Assembly: GCF_002843605.1 (NCBI RefSeq)
Contig: NZ_CP025263.1
Span: 6,561,501-6,625,500 of the forward strand
From: Pseudomonas sp. S09G 359
GTDB taxonomy: Bacteria; Pseudomonadota; Gammaproteobacteria; Pseudomonadales; Pseudomonadaceae
Direction of reading: 5' to 3'
DNA length: 64,000 bases
Under the pieces are notes generated by a model, which made no database searches, was not told the origin of the DNA, and was given only the letters and a program-made list of their open reading frames with translations. Below, piece by piece: positions 37,694-47,398 of this stretch. The position numbers and the translations under genes were made by a program. Each line of letters begins with the position of its first letter. Position 1 is the first letter of the stretch.

Positions 37694-38870
37694 CTCTGAT
37701 TCCTTCAGAAGCCTGGATACGCGCCACTCGCCAACCACCACAGGCCGCCGCCACGGCGCTGACGCCGAGGATTGCAACCAGGGCCAGGGCGTAATGACGC
37801 GCCAGCAGGTGGCTGGCGTATTCGCCCGGCACCTGCACAAATAATTGATTCAAACCCGCCTCGGCCAGGCCGTACAGCCCGGCGCTGAGCACGGCGGCAA
37901 CACCCGCGCTGTACAGCGCCTGCATCACCACAAACAGCAACAGTGCCCCGGTGGAAAACCCCAACAGGCGCAGCACCGACAATTCCCGACGCTTGCGCGC
38001 CACAGCGGCCAGCGCCCCGGCGAAGATCGCCGCAAACGCCCCGAGCAACGCCAACCCGGCAATCACCCAGAACACGATCGACAGGTTGCGGCTCAACGAC
38101 TGCACCTGGGCGATGGTCTGCGCCTGGGTCGAAACCAACAGATTCTGCCCGGCGAAAAATACCCGCAACGGCTCTACATCGGTGAGGCTGCGCGCATACA
38201 AGCGAAACGCCGGATACACCCGCTGCTCGCTCACGCCCAAGGCGTCTCCCTCCCAACCCAACGCCGGGGCGGCGCGGCCATCGCGGTAATCTTCCGCCGC
38301 TTCCAGCAAGCCCAAATCCGCAAACAACCCATCGCGCGCAAAGGCTTCCAGCGGCAATACCGCCTGCACTTGCACCCGCGTGCGCTGGGCCTCGACGCGC
38401 CCCGCCACTTGCCGCGCAAAGCTGGTTTCCAACCAATCCCCCGGCCGCGCCGCGAGCTTCTCGGCGGCGGTATGACTCAATACGATCTGGTCCAAGCCCC
38501 GAGGCATCGGTAAACCGGCCAGCAACGGATCGCCCGGCGCGGTCGGCAGCATCTCCAGGGCCAGCGTGCCGACCTGCGCCGTGGCTGCAATCTGCCGCGT
38601 ACGCGGGATGGCAAACGCCACATCAGGACGCTGGCCGAGCTGCTCGATCAATGCGCTGCTGAATCGACCACCGCCCAGCGGAATAATTTCACGGGTAGCG
38701 GGGTCGGTCTGCAAACGTTCGGTCAAACTGCTAACCAGTCCAAATTTCAGACCAAATAACACCAGCAGCGGCGCGATCACCGCCACCAGCGCCAGCACCG
38801 AACAGGCCGACAGCCAGGCGTCGTTGCGGTAATCCTGCCAGGCCAGGGAGGTGATCAGAGGCAGGCGCAT
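37686..38870 (-). CDS. tagS: T6SS ABC-transporter-like permease TagS
   Basis: A 394-aa inner-membrane protein of the FtsX/MacB permease type: one N-terminal helix (SACSVLALVAVIAPLLVLFGL), a periplasmic domain of about 200 residues, and three C-terminal helices (FWVIAGLALLGAFAAIFAGAL, GALLLFVVMQALYSAGVAAVL, YALALVAILGVSAVAAACGG). TagS and TagT form a complex that acts with TagQR upstream of PpkA. The ATG at 38870 shares one base with the tagT stop (TGATG). Confidence 0.9.
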   Translation of the reverse strand: MRLPLITSLAWQDYRNDAWLSACSVLALVAVIAPLLVLFGLKFGLVSSLTERLQTDPATREIIPLGGGRFSSALIEQLGQRPDVAFAIPRTRQIAATAQVGTLALEMLPTAPGDPLLAGLPMPRGLDQIVLSHTAAEKLAARPGDWLETSFARQVAGRVEAQRTRVQVQAVLPLEAFARDGLFADLGLLEAAEDYRDGRAAPALGWEGDALGVSEQRVYPAFRLYARSLTDVEPLRVFFAGQNLLVSTQAQTIAQVQSLSRNLSIVFWVIAGLALLGAFAAIFAGALAAVARKRRELSVLRLLGFSTGALLLFVVMQALYSAGVAAVLSAGLYGLAEAGLNQLFVQVPGEYASHLLARHYALALVAILGVSAVAAACGGWRVARIQASEGIRDV

Positions 38871-39574
38871 CAGCACGCCTCCCCGAGGGTGGCGGTAACG
38901 CCGCCGTCGGTGTCGCGCCGGCAACTGATGCGCCGCACCTGCAAGCCACTGGCGCGCGCCAGCGGTTCGTCATGGGTGGCGATCACACAAGCGGCGCGGT
39001 GTTCACGGGCCTGGGCCAGCAGCGCGTGCATCACGCGCTCGGCATTCAAGGGGTCGAGGGCTGCGGTCGGCTCATCCGCCAGCACCAGTTGCGGCGCGTG
39101 GGCCAAGGCGCGGGCGCAACTTACGCGCTGGCGTTGGCCCACTGACAAGGCCGCCGGCTTCTTCGCCAACTGATCGCTGATTTCCAGCTGCTCGGCCAGG
39201 CGCGCCACGCTGCCGTCATCCTTCAGGCCCAGCAGCTGGCGGGATAACGCGATGTTGCTGCGCACATCCAGAAACCCCAACAGCCCACCGGTTTGCAAAA
39301 CATAGCCCAGGTGCTGGCTGCGCAATGCGGCCAGGCTGGATTGCTGGTCGGCGCGCCACAGGGCACCGATGTCCTGCTGAAGGAATTCAAACTGGCCGAT
39401 CCGGTCCGGCGCCAACACCAGCGCCAGCAGATCGAGCAATGTGCTTTTGCCACAGCCGCTCGGCCCGACAATCGCCACTTGCTCTCCCGCACGCAGCTGC
39501 AAAGCCGGAATCACCAGGCTATAGCGCTGGCTACCGAGGCCCCGGCTCTTGTGCACCGCGCTCAGGTTCAGCAT
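38870..39574 (-). CDS. tagT: T6SS ABC-type ATPase TagT
   Basis: A 234-aa ABC ATPase of the LolD/MacB type. Walker A GPSGCGKST at about 37-45, signature-like LSVGQRQRVSCARAL in place of the usual LSGGQ, Walker B LVLADEPTAALD and a His-switch ATHDEP. It energises or signals with TagS in the threonine-phosphorylation pathway. The ATG at 39574 overlaps the ppkA stop as TGATG; an in-frame TTG one codon upstream is less likely. Confidence 0.9.
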   Translation of the reverse strand: MLNLSAVHKSRGLGSQRYSLVIPALQLRAGEQVAIVGPSGCGKSTLLDLLALVLAPDRIGQFEFLQQDIGALWRADQQSSLAALRSQHLGYVLQTGGLLGFLDVRSNIALSRQLLGLKDDGSVARLAEQLEISDQLAKKPAALSVGQRQRVSCARALAHAPQLVLADEPTAALDPLNAERVMHALLAQAREHRAACVIATHDEPLARASGLQVRRISCRRDTDGGVTATLGEAC

Positions 39575-42531
39575 CAAGGCAGCGTCGACAACGGCACGCG
39601 GTACAACGCGTCGCCCGGCTCGGCATCGCCGAAACGGACCCAGTTGGCCAGGTCATTGTGGAAGGTTTCATACAGGCGGATTTTCGAATCCAGCTCGTCG
39701 ATAAAGTCTTCCTGTTCGGCCACGCTCAACGACAGCCACAGGTCCTGGCTCATGTTCAGCGACTTGCTGCGGTACGGCAGGCCTTCCAGGTATTCACCGA
39801 GAATGCCGCCGTCCGCCAGGTTGCCGCCCTTGCGCAGGGCTTGCGGGTCGCGGCTCATGTAGGCCGAGGCGCTGGCGATTTCCTGGAAGAAATCCTTCGG
39901 CGAGGTCTGGGTTTTGCGCGCCGCATCCACGATCAGTTTCAGCGACTGCTGCAGGTCGTTGAGCTGCAACTTGGTGAGCATCACGCACACCTGGAACGCC
40001 GGCAGCGCCGGGTTGGTGAGGTCGCGGTCGGCGGTCCAGGCGCTGACCAGTTGCGGCGCCTGGCTCGCGGTTTTGCGGCCGAGGAAGTCCATATGCATCG
40101 CATAACCGACGGCGGCGGATTTGTCCGCCAGGCTCGGCGCGGTGCTCAACAGCGGCACCGGCTGCGGCGTATTGCTGCGCACCTGGTGCACGAGGTTGGC
40201 GAACACGCTGCCAATCTCATCCACGCGCTCGCCCAGCTTGCGCACGTCGCCACCGGGCACCGGCGTGTACAGGTCGCCGATCTGCGGGTTGGCGTCGGCG
40301 GTGAGGATGCGGTACTGGCTTTCGGCGCCGGCGTGGGTTTTCTTGCCGGCATCGGTGCGCAGGTGCAGGGCGTAGATCTTGATCTGCTTGCCCAACGCGG
40401 CCTGGCGTACTTCGGCTTCGTTCATCTGGGTGGCGGCAAACGGGTCGTTCTTGCGCAACGCGCCGGCATCGGTAACCAGCAGGATGATGCGCCCGCCATA
40501 ACCGGACCAATCCATGCCGTCCACGGCCTGCATCACGCCGGCAAACGCGTCTTCGTTGAACGAATGGCTGGAGACGGTCGAGGCTTTGACCTGCCGCGCC
40601 ATGTCGAGGAAGCGTTGCGGGTCGCGGCCCTGGTCGAGGGTGATGAGGGTTTTCGCGGTGTATTCCAGCCCAGGGGTTTTCTTGATGCTGCTGCGAAACC
40701 CCACCATGCCGAAACTGACACTGTCCAACTCGCCGCGCTCGGCGATGCGGGTTTGCAGCTCGTGCACCACATCGCGGATCTGGTCGATATACGGCTGCAT
40801 CGACACGGTGGTGTCCACCACCATGACCACCGCCGTACGGAAGGCGTCGGCGTTGGCCGCCGCGACGGCCCGGGCTGGCGCCTTGGCCGCGGCGCTGCCG
40901 GGATCGATAGAGGCCACGTTGAGCAACTGCACCGGCTGGCCGTTCTCGTCGAAGGTCTCCTTGGAGTCGAAGATCGGCAACAGGTAGAACTGGTTCTGCG
41001 GCACCGCGCTGGCCGCCGGTTCCAGGGCCAGGACCTGGCCGTTGTCGTCGCTGTTTTGCTGCGCCTTGGCCAATACGCCTTTGGCGGCGGCAGGGTCAGC
41101 CAGCAGCTTTTCCACCTCGCCGGGTTGGCGCAGGAACATCACCGGTGCGCGGCCCGAGCGCTCGGTGAACTTGAGCACCAGGCTCTGCTTCCAGTCGCTG
41201 ACTTGAGAGGCCGGCAACCAACCATCGCTGCGACCATCGGTGGCGGCGCCTACACGTACCCAAGGGCTGCCGTCGATGTCTTTGCGTTGGTACACATAGA
41301 GCACGGAAAACGCCGGCAGCCCTTCGCTGGGGGCACCACCAGCATCATGGGCAAGCTTGGCGCCCGGCTTACTGAGAACGCGCTGGAACAGGGTTTTCTT
41401 GCCCGCCATCAACAGCGGACGCTGGCCGCCATCCACTTCGGCCACCGGCGGCGGTGTCACTTTGGGCACCACCGCAGCGGGCGGCGTGGCGGGCGCATCG
41501 CTGCCGCTCAACCACCAATAGCTCGCGCCACCGATAGCCAACGCAACAGCGACGGCCACCGCCGCCAACGCCAGCACCGGCCCACGACGCTGCTCGCTGT
41601 GGTGGGTCGGCGTCACCACCGGTTGACGCACCGGTTCGGGCTTGGCCGTCGGAATTTCGATGGATTCCGGCGTGATGCCCGCCAGGTCAAAACTCATCGG
41701 GATCGGCAGCGGACGCACCAGCGTGGCCTCCACCGATTCGCTCGGCAGGTTATCCAAGGCCAGCAGCAACGCCGCCGCATCCGGGAAACGTTCCGCCGGG
41801 TCCTTGGCCAACAGCTTGCGCAGCACACCCTGGTAACGCCCGTGGTGCACCGGCAATTCCGGCAGCGGCTCGGTCAGGTGCGCCAATGCGGTGGACAGCG
41901 CATCGGTGCCGCTATAGGGCAGTTTGCCGACGAGGATTTCATACAGCACCACGCCCAGCGCGTAGAGGTCGGCGCGGCCATCAATCTCCTGGCCCCGCGC
42001 CTGCTCCGGGCTCATATAGCTCGGCGTGCCAACCGCGAAACCGGCCTGGGTGAACTGGGTGCGATCGTCCAGGGATTTGGCGATACCAAAGTCCGACAGC
42101 ACCGCCGTGCCGTCGGCGCGGAACAGAATGTTCGCCGGCTTGACGTCGCGGTGCACCAGCCCTTGGGCATGGGCATAACCCAGCGCCGAAGCAATCTGGC
42201 GGATCAGCGTCACGCCCTGCTCCGGCGTCAGCCCCGCGGCGATGCGCTCCTTGAGCGTGCCGTTGGGCAGGTATTCCATGGCCATGTAATACAGCTCACC
42301 GACATTGCCGATGTCATGGATGGTCACGGTGTGCGGGTGCGACAAGCGTGCCAGGGTCTTGCCCTCGCGCAGGAAACGCTCGCAGAAGCTCGGGTCAGCC
42401 GCCAACGCCGCCGCCATCACCTTCAACGCTACCTTGCGCTCCAGCGAGCGTTGGGTCGCCAAGTACACGCTGGCCATGGCGCCTTCGCCGATTTCGCCTT
42501 CGATGTCATAGCCGGGAATCAGGATGTTCAT
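39574..42531 (-). CDS. ppkA: T6SS serine/threonine kinase PpkA
   Basis: A 985-aa transmembrane kinase. The cytoplasmic kinase domain (about 8-265) has glycine loop GEGAMAS, K37 in VALKVM, HRDVKPAN with D130 and DFG at 148-150. One membrane helix lies at about 319-341, and the periplasmic C-terminal part holds a von Willebrand A-like domain (VVMVVDTTVSMQPYI, a DxTxS metal site). In P. aeruginosa PpkA dimerises on signal through TagQRST and phosphorylates Fha1 to trigger assembly. Its ATG overlaps the pppA stop by four bases. Confidence 0.95.
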   Translation of the reverse strand: MNILIPGYDIEGEIGEGAMASVYLATQRSLERKVALKVMAAALAADPSFCERFLREGKTLARLSHPHTVTIHDIGNVGELYYMAMEYLPNGTLKERIAAGLTPEQGVTLIRQIASALGYAHAQGLVHRDVKPANILFRADGTAVLSDFGIAKSLDDRTQFTQAGFAVGTPSYMSPEQARGQEIDGRADLYALGVVLYEILVGKLPYSGTDALSTALAHLTEPLPELPVHHGRYQGVLRKLLAKDPAERFPDAAALLLALDNLPSESVEATLVRPLPIPMSFDLAGITPESIEIPTAKPEPVRQPVVTPTHHSEQRRGPVLALAAVAVAVALAIGGASYWWLSGSDAPATPPAAVVPKVTPPPVAEVDGGQRPLLMAGKKTLFQRVLSKPGAKLAHDAGGAPSEGLPAFSVLYVYQRKDIDGSPWVRVGAATDGRSDGWLPASQVSDWKQSLVLKFTERSGRAPVMFLRQPGEVEKLLADPAAAKGVLAKAQQNSDDNGQVLALEPAASAVPQNQFYLLPIFDSKETFDENGQPVQLLNVASIDPGSAAAKAPARAVAAANADAFRTAVVMVVDTTVSMQPYIDQIRDVVHELQTRIAERGELDSVSFGMVGFRSSIKKTPGLEYTAKTLITLDQGRDPQRFLDMARQVKASTVSSHSFNEDAFAGVMQAVDGMDWSGYGGRIILLVTDAGALRKNDPFAATQMNEAEVRQAALGKQIKIYALHLRTDAGKKTHAGAESQYRILTADANPQIGDLYTPVPGGDVRKLGERVDEIGSVFANLVHQVRSNTPQPVPLLSTAPSLADKSAAVGYAMHMDFLGRKTASQAPQLVSAWTADRDLTNPALPAFQVCVMLTKLQLNDLQQSLKLIVDAARKTQTSPKDFFQEIASASAYMSRDPQALRKGGNLADGGILGEYLEGLPYRSKSLNMSQDLWLSLSVAEQEDFIDELDSKIRLYETFHNDLANWVRFGDAEPGDALYRVPLSTLP

Positions 42532-43247
42532 GCCGATACCTTCACGACGATGGCGGTGATGTTGTCCGGCGCGCCGCGATTGAGCCCGAGGTGCACCAGG
42601 CTGCGCACGATTTCATCCGGCGCGTCATGGCTGAGTACTTCGCGGATCTCGTGGTCCTCAACGGTTTTGTTCAGGCCGTCGCTGCACAGCAAGTAGCTGT
42701 CGCCGGGGGCGATCAACAGGTCGACCACTGCCAGTTCCAGTTGCGCCTCCACGCCGATCGCGCGGGTGACGATGTTGGCGCGCGGGTGCACGCGGGCATC
42801 GGCCTCGCTGAGCAGGCCGCTGTCTTGCAGGTCTTGTACGTAGCTGTGGTCGCGGGAGATGCCTTCGAGCACGCCGTCACGCAGGCGGTACAGGCGGCTG
42901 TCACCGGCCCACAGGCACACGCCACGCAAGCCGCGCGCCGCCAGGACGACCACGGTGCTGCCCATCATGGTCACGCCACGGTTGGCGGTTTCTTCACGTA
43001 CGGCGGCGTTGATGCGGATCAGGTCAGCGCGCAGGGCGGCGGTGTATTCGTCGAGAGAACGCCCCACCGGCACACCGCGCAGGCTGTCGACGATCAGACT
43101 GCTGACGTAATCCCCCGCCGCGTGCCCGCCCATGCCATCGGCAACCACCCACAGGCGGTTTTCCGGCAGGTCCAGGCATGCGTCTTCATTGACCTGGCGC
43201 ACCATGCCCACATGGCTTTTGCTCGCGGATTTATACGTCGACCCCAT
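42528..43247 (-). CDS. pppA: T6SS PP2C-type protein phosphatase PppA
   Basis: A 239-aa metal-dependent Ser/Thr phosphatase (Stp1/PP2C family). Metal-binding motifs are NEDACLD near residue 20, VADGMGGHAAGD, LCSDGLNKTV and GAPDNITAIVV. It reverses PpkA phosphorylation of Fha1 and so resets firing. Located between tagF and ppkA, exactly as in P. aeruginosa HSI-I; its start lies next to the tagF stop. Confidence 0.95.
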   Translation of the reverse strand: MGSTYKSASKSHVGMVRQVNEDACLDLPENRLWVVADGMGGHAAGDYVSSLIVDSLRGVPVGRSLDEYTAALRADLIRINAAVREETANRGVTMMGSTVVVLAARGLRGVCLWAGDSRLYRLRDGVLEGISRDHSYVQDLQDSGLLSEADARVHPRANIVTRAIGVEAQLELAVVDLLIAPGDSYLLCSDGLNKTVEDHEIREVLSHDAPDEIVRSLVHLGLNRGAPDNITAIVVKVSA

Positions 43248-43901
43248 CTACACCACACCTTCTTGTCCGAGCAAAAACTGCACAAAATCGCCGGTGGCAG
43301 GCAGGCCCTGGCACCGCAATAAACCGGGGGAAATCGTCTGCGAACCACGGCCCCACCACAGGCTGGCACCGTCGCAGGCCTGTTCGGCGAGCGCGGCCAT
43401 GCGCTGATGCGGCACGGTGGCCGCCACGCGCTGCAGGCCGGCGAAACGGCTGTCGACTGCGCGCGGCTCACTGGCTGGCACGCCGAGTCTGTCGAGGCCA
43501 GCGTTGAAACTTTCAAACGTGGCGCCGGCATCCAGGGTGCTCAGCAGCAGCTCTTCGGCCTGTTCGAACCAGGTGTCCGAACCGCCTACCAGGGACGCGG
43601 GGTTGGTGTCGTGATCGAGCAACGCCACCACCGCCAGCGGGAAATAGCGCCCGACCCGATCAATGCTCGGCATCACCACGCCCGCCGCCGCGTCCGGCCC
43701 GCACACGCCCGGCGCCAACACAAAGCGCCACAACGGGCTGACCAGGTAAACATTGAGCCAATCGCCGCCCAGGCTGTTCTGGCTGGCGAGCAAACCGGCC
43801 GCCAGCCAGCTGTCCCACGGGCCGATAAAACTCTGCGGCAAGGCGCGGCTGACAAAATCCCCGCGGCTGGCCAACTTGCCGTAGAAACCCAAAGCCGTCA
43901 T
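43248..43901 (-). CDS. tagF: T6SS post-translational repressor TagF
   Basis: A 217-aa protein of the TagF/SciT family (DUF2094): GFYGKLASRGDFVSRALP at the N-terminus, then RVGRYFPLAVVALLDHD and CQGLPATGDFVQFLLG. In P. aeruginosa TagF blocks H1-T6SS assembly independently of phosphorylation, by binding Fha1. The start at 43901 overlaps the tssM stop by four bases (ATGA), indicating coupled translation. Confidence 0.92.
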   Translation of the reverse strand: MTALGFYGKLASRGDFVSRALPQSFIGPWDSWLAAGLLASQNSLGGDWLNVYLVSPLWRFVLAPGVCGPDAAAGVVMPSIDRVGRYFPLAVVALLDHDTNPASLVGGSDTWFEQAEELLLSTLDAGATFESFNAGLDRLGVPASEPRAVDSRFAGLQRVAATVPHQRMAALAEQACDGASLWWGRGSQTISPGLLRCQGLPATGDFVQFLLGQEGVV

Positions 43902-46900
43902 AGCCGCTCCGGCAGGCTGAAGCCATTGAGTACGCGGCTCTTGAACGGGTTGAAGGCGCTGTTGGCGCGCAACTCGTAGGCAATGCTCGCGCCGTCGACC
44001 CGCAGGCGCAGGTTGAAGCGGTCCGGCGAGTTGCCGGCGGTGAGGTCCGATTGCTCCAGCAGGCGGAACCAGGCCCACGGGCCGTCCAGGGTCACACCGG
44101 AGCGCCCGCTGGCCGACGGCGGCATGATGGAGATACGCACCACGCCAATGCTGCCGGGGTTAGGCCATTGCATCGCCACCGGGCGGCTTGGGCCGTGGTC
44201 ATAACTCAATTGCTGGCCGTCGAGGTCGAGCAGGAACTGGGTGATGGTCGGGTCCATCGATACCGGTTTTAGCTCGAAGCGTACGATGGGCTGAGTACCG
44301 CCAGCGCGGAAAAACGCGTCACGAATAGCCGCCGCGCGCTGGAAGGTTTGCAGCACGCCCGGCGCAATCCCAAGCTTCTGCGCCGCGCCCGGCTGCCAGC
44401 GCCAGGTTTGCGTGGAGGTGTCCACGTAGGGCTGCAGGTACTTGCGGAAGTAGTTGTCCATCACCCCGCCCACGCCGAAGAACTGGCCGAAGTCATCCAG
44501 GGTCGCATCCCGCGCGCTGCCCGGCGACATCGGATAACGGCCCGCCAACGACTGGCGATACACATTCACCACCTCGCTGACCCACGCCGCGTTCAGCTGG
44601 TTGCGCACGCCGCCCATCATGCTGTTGGTGGTGGAGTTGACCACCGACTTGACCATGCCCTGCACCAACGGCGGCTGGCGTTCGGCATTCAGGCTGACGC
44701 GCGTGGCCGCAGCCGCCGCCTGGTTCTTGGCCTCACCGAGCAACGCGTCGCCACTGGCGCCGACCATGGCGCTGACCTGCACGTACAGGGCGTTCATGTC
44801 CGCCAGCAGGCCGTCGATGGCGGCCGGTTCGCCTTCATTTTTGCTGACGATGCTGTTGAGTTCGGCAAAGTGCGCGGTCACCGGATCGTCTGCCGCCGCC
44901 GGTGTATTGGCTGTTGGTTGCTCCTGGCCGAGCAGGCTGCCGAGGCGCTCCTTGAGCTTGTCGACGCCACCTTCCACCGGCACGCCCTTGGCCGCTAATT
45001 GGCGTTCTTCGGCTTGCAGGTCGGTTTCCTTGGCCACCGCCACCAACAGTTTTTTCAGCGGCGAGGTCGGCCCGGAAATCACCCGCAGTACATCGGCCGC
45101 CTGGGCCACGCTGGTGATCGGCACAAAGTCGATATCGGCCAGCAACGCATCCCACTGGCGCTGGTAATCCTGGAAATACAGGCGGCGCACATCTGCGGCC
45201 AGGCTTACCACGTTCTGTTGATCAGCCTGCTCGCGGCCCAATACCCATTGCTCTTCAGCGAGGGTACCGGTCTGGTTCAGGCTGCTCAGCAGGAATGCCT
45301 GGCGATAACCCTTGGCGGTAAAGAAGCCACTCAACGGCTCGCCCAGCGGCTTGCCACTTTTGCGGCTGAACACCAGCGCGGCATCACGGCCGGCGGCTTC
45401 GTTGATACGGAAGTCCTGGACGCCTTCGGGCAGTTTCTGCCGTTTGACCCGGTCATACACACGCTGGGCCACCGGCAGTTGTTGCAGCTGGCGGCGCAGG
45501 TCATCGATCAGGCGTGGGTCGAGGCGTGCACTTGGGGGGTGGCGGTCAAACAACGCCTGCAAGTGCCCGGTCAACGCCTGGCGCTGGTCGGCCGGCAGGT
45601 CGCGTGGCAGGTTGCGGTCCCAGTCGAGGGCGATCCAGGCCTTGATGAAGTCCGGGTCGTAATGCTCACTGTCGGCGAGCATCAGGTAGGCCTTGAGGCC
45701 TTCGTAGAGGAAGTCCGAACTGCCGCCACCGTGCAGCTGTTCTTCGATACGCGTCACCAGGCGCGGCGCGAACACCGCGATCAACAGCTTGCGGTAGACG
45801 CTGGCGGATTCGGCTTCGAGCATATCGCCCTGGTACAGCCCCAGGCCCTCGGACCAGTTGGGAGAATCCCCCGCGAGGTTCTTCACCGCGTTGAGCAACG
45901 GCAGCACTGCCAGCACTTCGCGCTGCGCCGGGCTCAGGTTCTGCACGGTCTGGCCCAGCGGCGCGACCTTCTGATCGACTTGCGCGATATACGCCTGGTT
46001 GGCGCGGTAACTCACCCACCACAGGCCGCTGACCACCACGACCAACGCCACGGTAGCCGCGAGCACACCGCGCGCGACCCACTTGCGGCGGCGTTCGACC
46101 TGCGGGTTCACACCCACCAGGCCACGCTCGGCAAACGCCACGGCGGTGAAGAGTTTTTCGATGAAGTAACTGCGCCCGGTGCCGCTCTGGCGCGCCAGGT
46201 GCTGGCGGTCCAGGTTCATGCTCTGGGCCATGGCGCCGATCAGGCGGTCAATCGGGCTGCCCTCCTGGGTGCCGCTGGTGAAATACACGCCGCGCAGCAG
46301 CACGCGCTCTTCAAAGGCATTCGGTTTGAATACGCCTTCGAGGAAGCTTTGCAGGCAATCCTTCAAGGCGCCGAACTGCTGCGGGAACCCGTAGATCAGG
46401 TCGCGCCGCGCCGGGTCGCGTTCCTGTTGCAGGCGCTCCACCAGGCGTTCGTTGAGGCGCTGCTCCAAGCCTGCGAATTCGCTTTGCAGGTGGGCCAGCG
46501 GGCTGTCGCTGTGTTTGCCGTCGTCGAGAGCAAAGGTCATGCCCCACACCTGGGCGCGTTCTTCCTTGCTCAGGTTGTCGAAGTACTCCATGAAGCCCGG
46601 CACGAGGTCGAGCTTGGTCAGCATCAGGTAGATCGGGAAACGCACGCCCAACTGGGTGTACAGCTCCTGGATCCGCAGGCGGATCGCCGCCGCGTGGGCA
46701 GCGCGTTCGGCGTCGGTGCCGAGCAGCAAGTCAGACAGGCTGATGGCGATAAACGCGCCATCGATGGGTCGGCGTGAACGCTGCTTTTTCAGCAGGTCGA
46801 GGAAGCCCAGCCACGCGGCTTTGTCCACCGTGGAGTTGCTGTCCTGGGTGGTGTAGCGGCCGGCGGTGTCGAGCAATACGGCCTGGTCGGTAAACCACCA

Positions 46901-47398
46901 GTCGCAGTTTCGCGTACCACCGACGCCACGCACCGCACCGGCGCCCAACTGCGCGGCCAGCGGAAAATGCAGCCCGGAATTGACCAGCGCCGTGGTCTTG
47001 CCCGAACCCGGTGGGCCAATGATCACGTACCACGGCAGCTCGTAGAGGTTGCGGCGTTCGTCACCGCCCAGCTTGGCCTTTTTCAGCAGGGCCAGGGCTT
47101 CGTCCATGCGCTGGCGCAGGGTCGACAACTCTTCGGCGGTGGCAGTGCTATTGGGATCGGCCGGCGTTTGCGCGGCGAGGCTCCGCATTACTTCGGCGGC
47201 CTGGCGCCGCGCCTGGATGATGCGGAACACGCGGTATGCGATCCACACCGCGAAGACCAGAATGATCAGCGCCCAGCGGCGCCCTTCCGGCACCAACACG
47301 TCGAGCAACGGCCCGACAAACCAGATGATCAGGCTCAGGGCGATCAAACCCAGTACCGGGATCACCCAGCGAATCATGAAACTGAAAAACGCCTTCAC
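43898..47398 (-). CDS. tssM: T6SS membrane-complex protein TssM (IcmF)
   Basis: A 1166-aa inner-membrane protein linking cytoplasm and outer-membrane TssJ. Two N-terminal helices (about 11-30 and 43-58), a cytoplasmic nucleotide-binding domain with Walker A GPPGSGKT at 128-135, a third helix (GVLAATVALVVVVSGLWWVSY, about 445-465) and a large periplasmic domain (IcmF-related and DUF1215-type) to the C-terminus. Start overlaps the tssL stop by four bases. Confidence 0.96.
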   Translation of the reverse strand: MKAFFSFMIRWVIPVLGLIALSLIIWFVGPLLDVLVPEGRRWALIILVFAVWIAYRVFRIIQARRQAAEVMRSLAAQTPADPNSTATAEELSTLRQRMDEALALLKKAKLGGDERRNLYELPWYVIIGPPGSGKTTALVNSGLHFPLAAQLGAGAVRGVGGTRNCDWWFTDQAVLLDTAGRYTTQDSNSTVDKAAWLGFLDLLKKQRSRRPIDGAFIAISLSDLLLGTDAERAAHAAAIRLRIQELYTQLGVRFPIYLMLTKLDLVPGFMEYFDNLSKEERAQVWGMTFALDDGKHSDSPLAHLQSEFAGLEQRLNERLVERLQQERDPARRDLIYGFPQQFGALKDCLQSFLEGVFKPNAFEERVLLRGVYFTSGTQEGSPIDRLIGAMAQSMNLDRQHLARQSGTGRSYFIEKLFTAVAFAERGLVGVNPQVERRRKWVARGVLAATVALVVVVSGLWWVSYRANQAYIAQVDQKVAPLGQTVQNLSPAQREVLAVLPLLNAVKNLAGDSPNWSEGLGLYQGDMLEAESASVYRKLLIAVFAPRLVTRIEEQLHGGGSSDFLYEGLKAYLMLADSEHYDPDFIKAWIALDWDRNLPRDLPADQRQALTGHLQALFDRHPPSARLDPRLIDDLRRQLQQLPVAQRVYDRVKRQKLPEGVQDFRINEAAGRDAALVFSRKSGKPLGEPLSGFFTAKGYRQAFLLSSLNQTGTLAEEQWVLGREQADQQNVVSLAADVRRLYFQDYQRQWDALLADIDFVPITSVAQAADVLRVISGPTSPLKKLLVAVAKETDLQAEERQLAAKGVPVEGGVDKLKERLGSLLGQEQPTANTPAAADDPVTAHFAELNSIVSKNEGEPAAIDGLLADMNALYVQVSAMVGASGDALLGEAKNQAAAAATRVSLNAERQPPLVQGMVKSVVNSTTNSMMGGVRNQLNAAWVSEVVNVYRQSLAGRYPMSPGSARDATLDDFGQFFGVGGVMDNYFRKYLQPYVDTSTQTWRWQPGAAQKLGIAPGVLQTFQRAAAIRDAFFRAGGTQPIVRFELKPVSMDPTITQFLLDLDGQQLSYDHGPSRPVAMQWPNPGSIGVVRISIMPPSASGRSGVTLDGPWAWFRLLEQSDLTAGNSPDRFNLRLRVDGASIAYELRANSAFNPFKSRVLNGFSLPERL

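Noticed and set aside
39325..42696. Open frame of 1123 codons on the plus strand
   Set aside because: It lies antisense to ppkA, whose kinase, membrane and vWA regions are all clear on the minus strand. The antisense product is Ala/His/Arg/Gln-rich with no recognisable domain, as expected for high-GC shadow frames.
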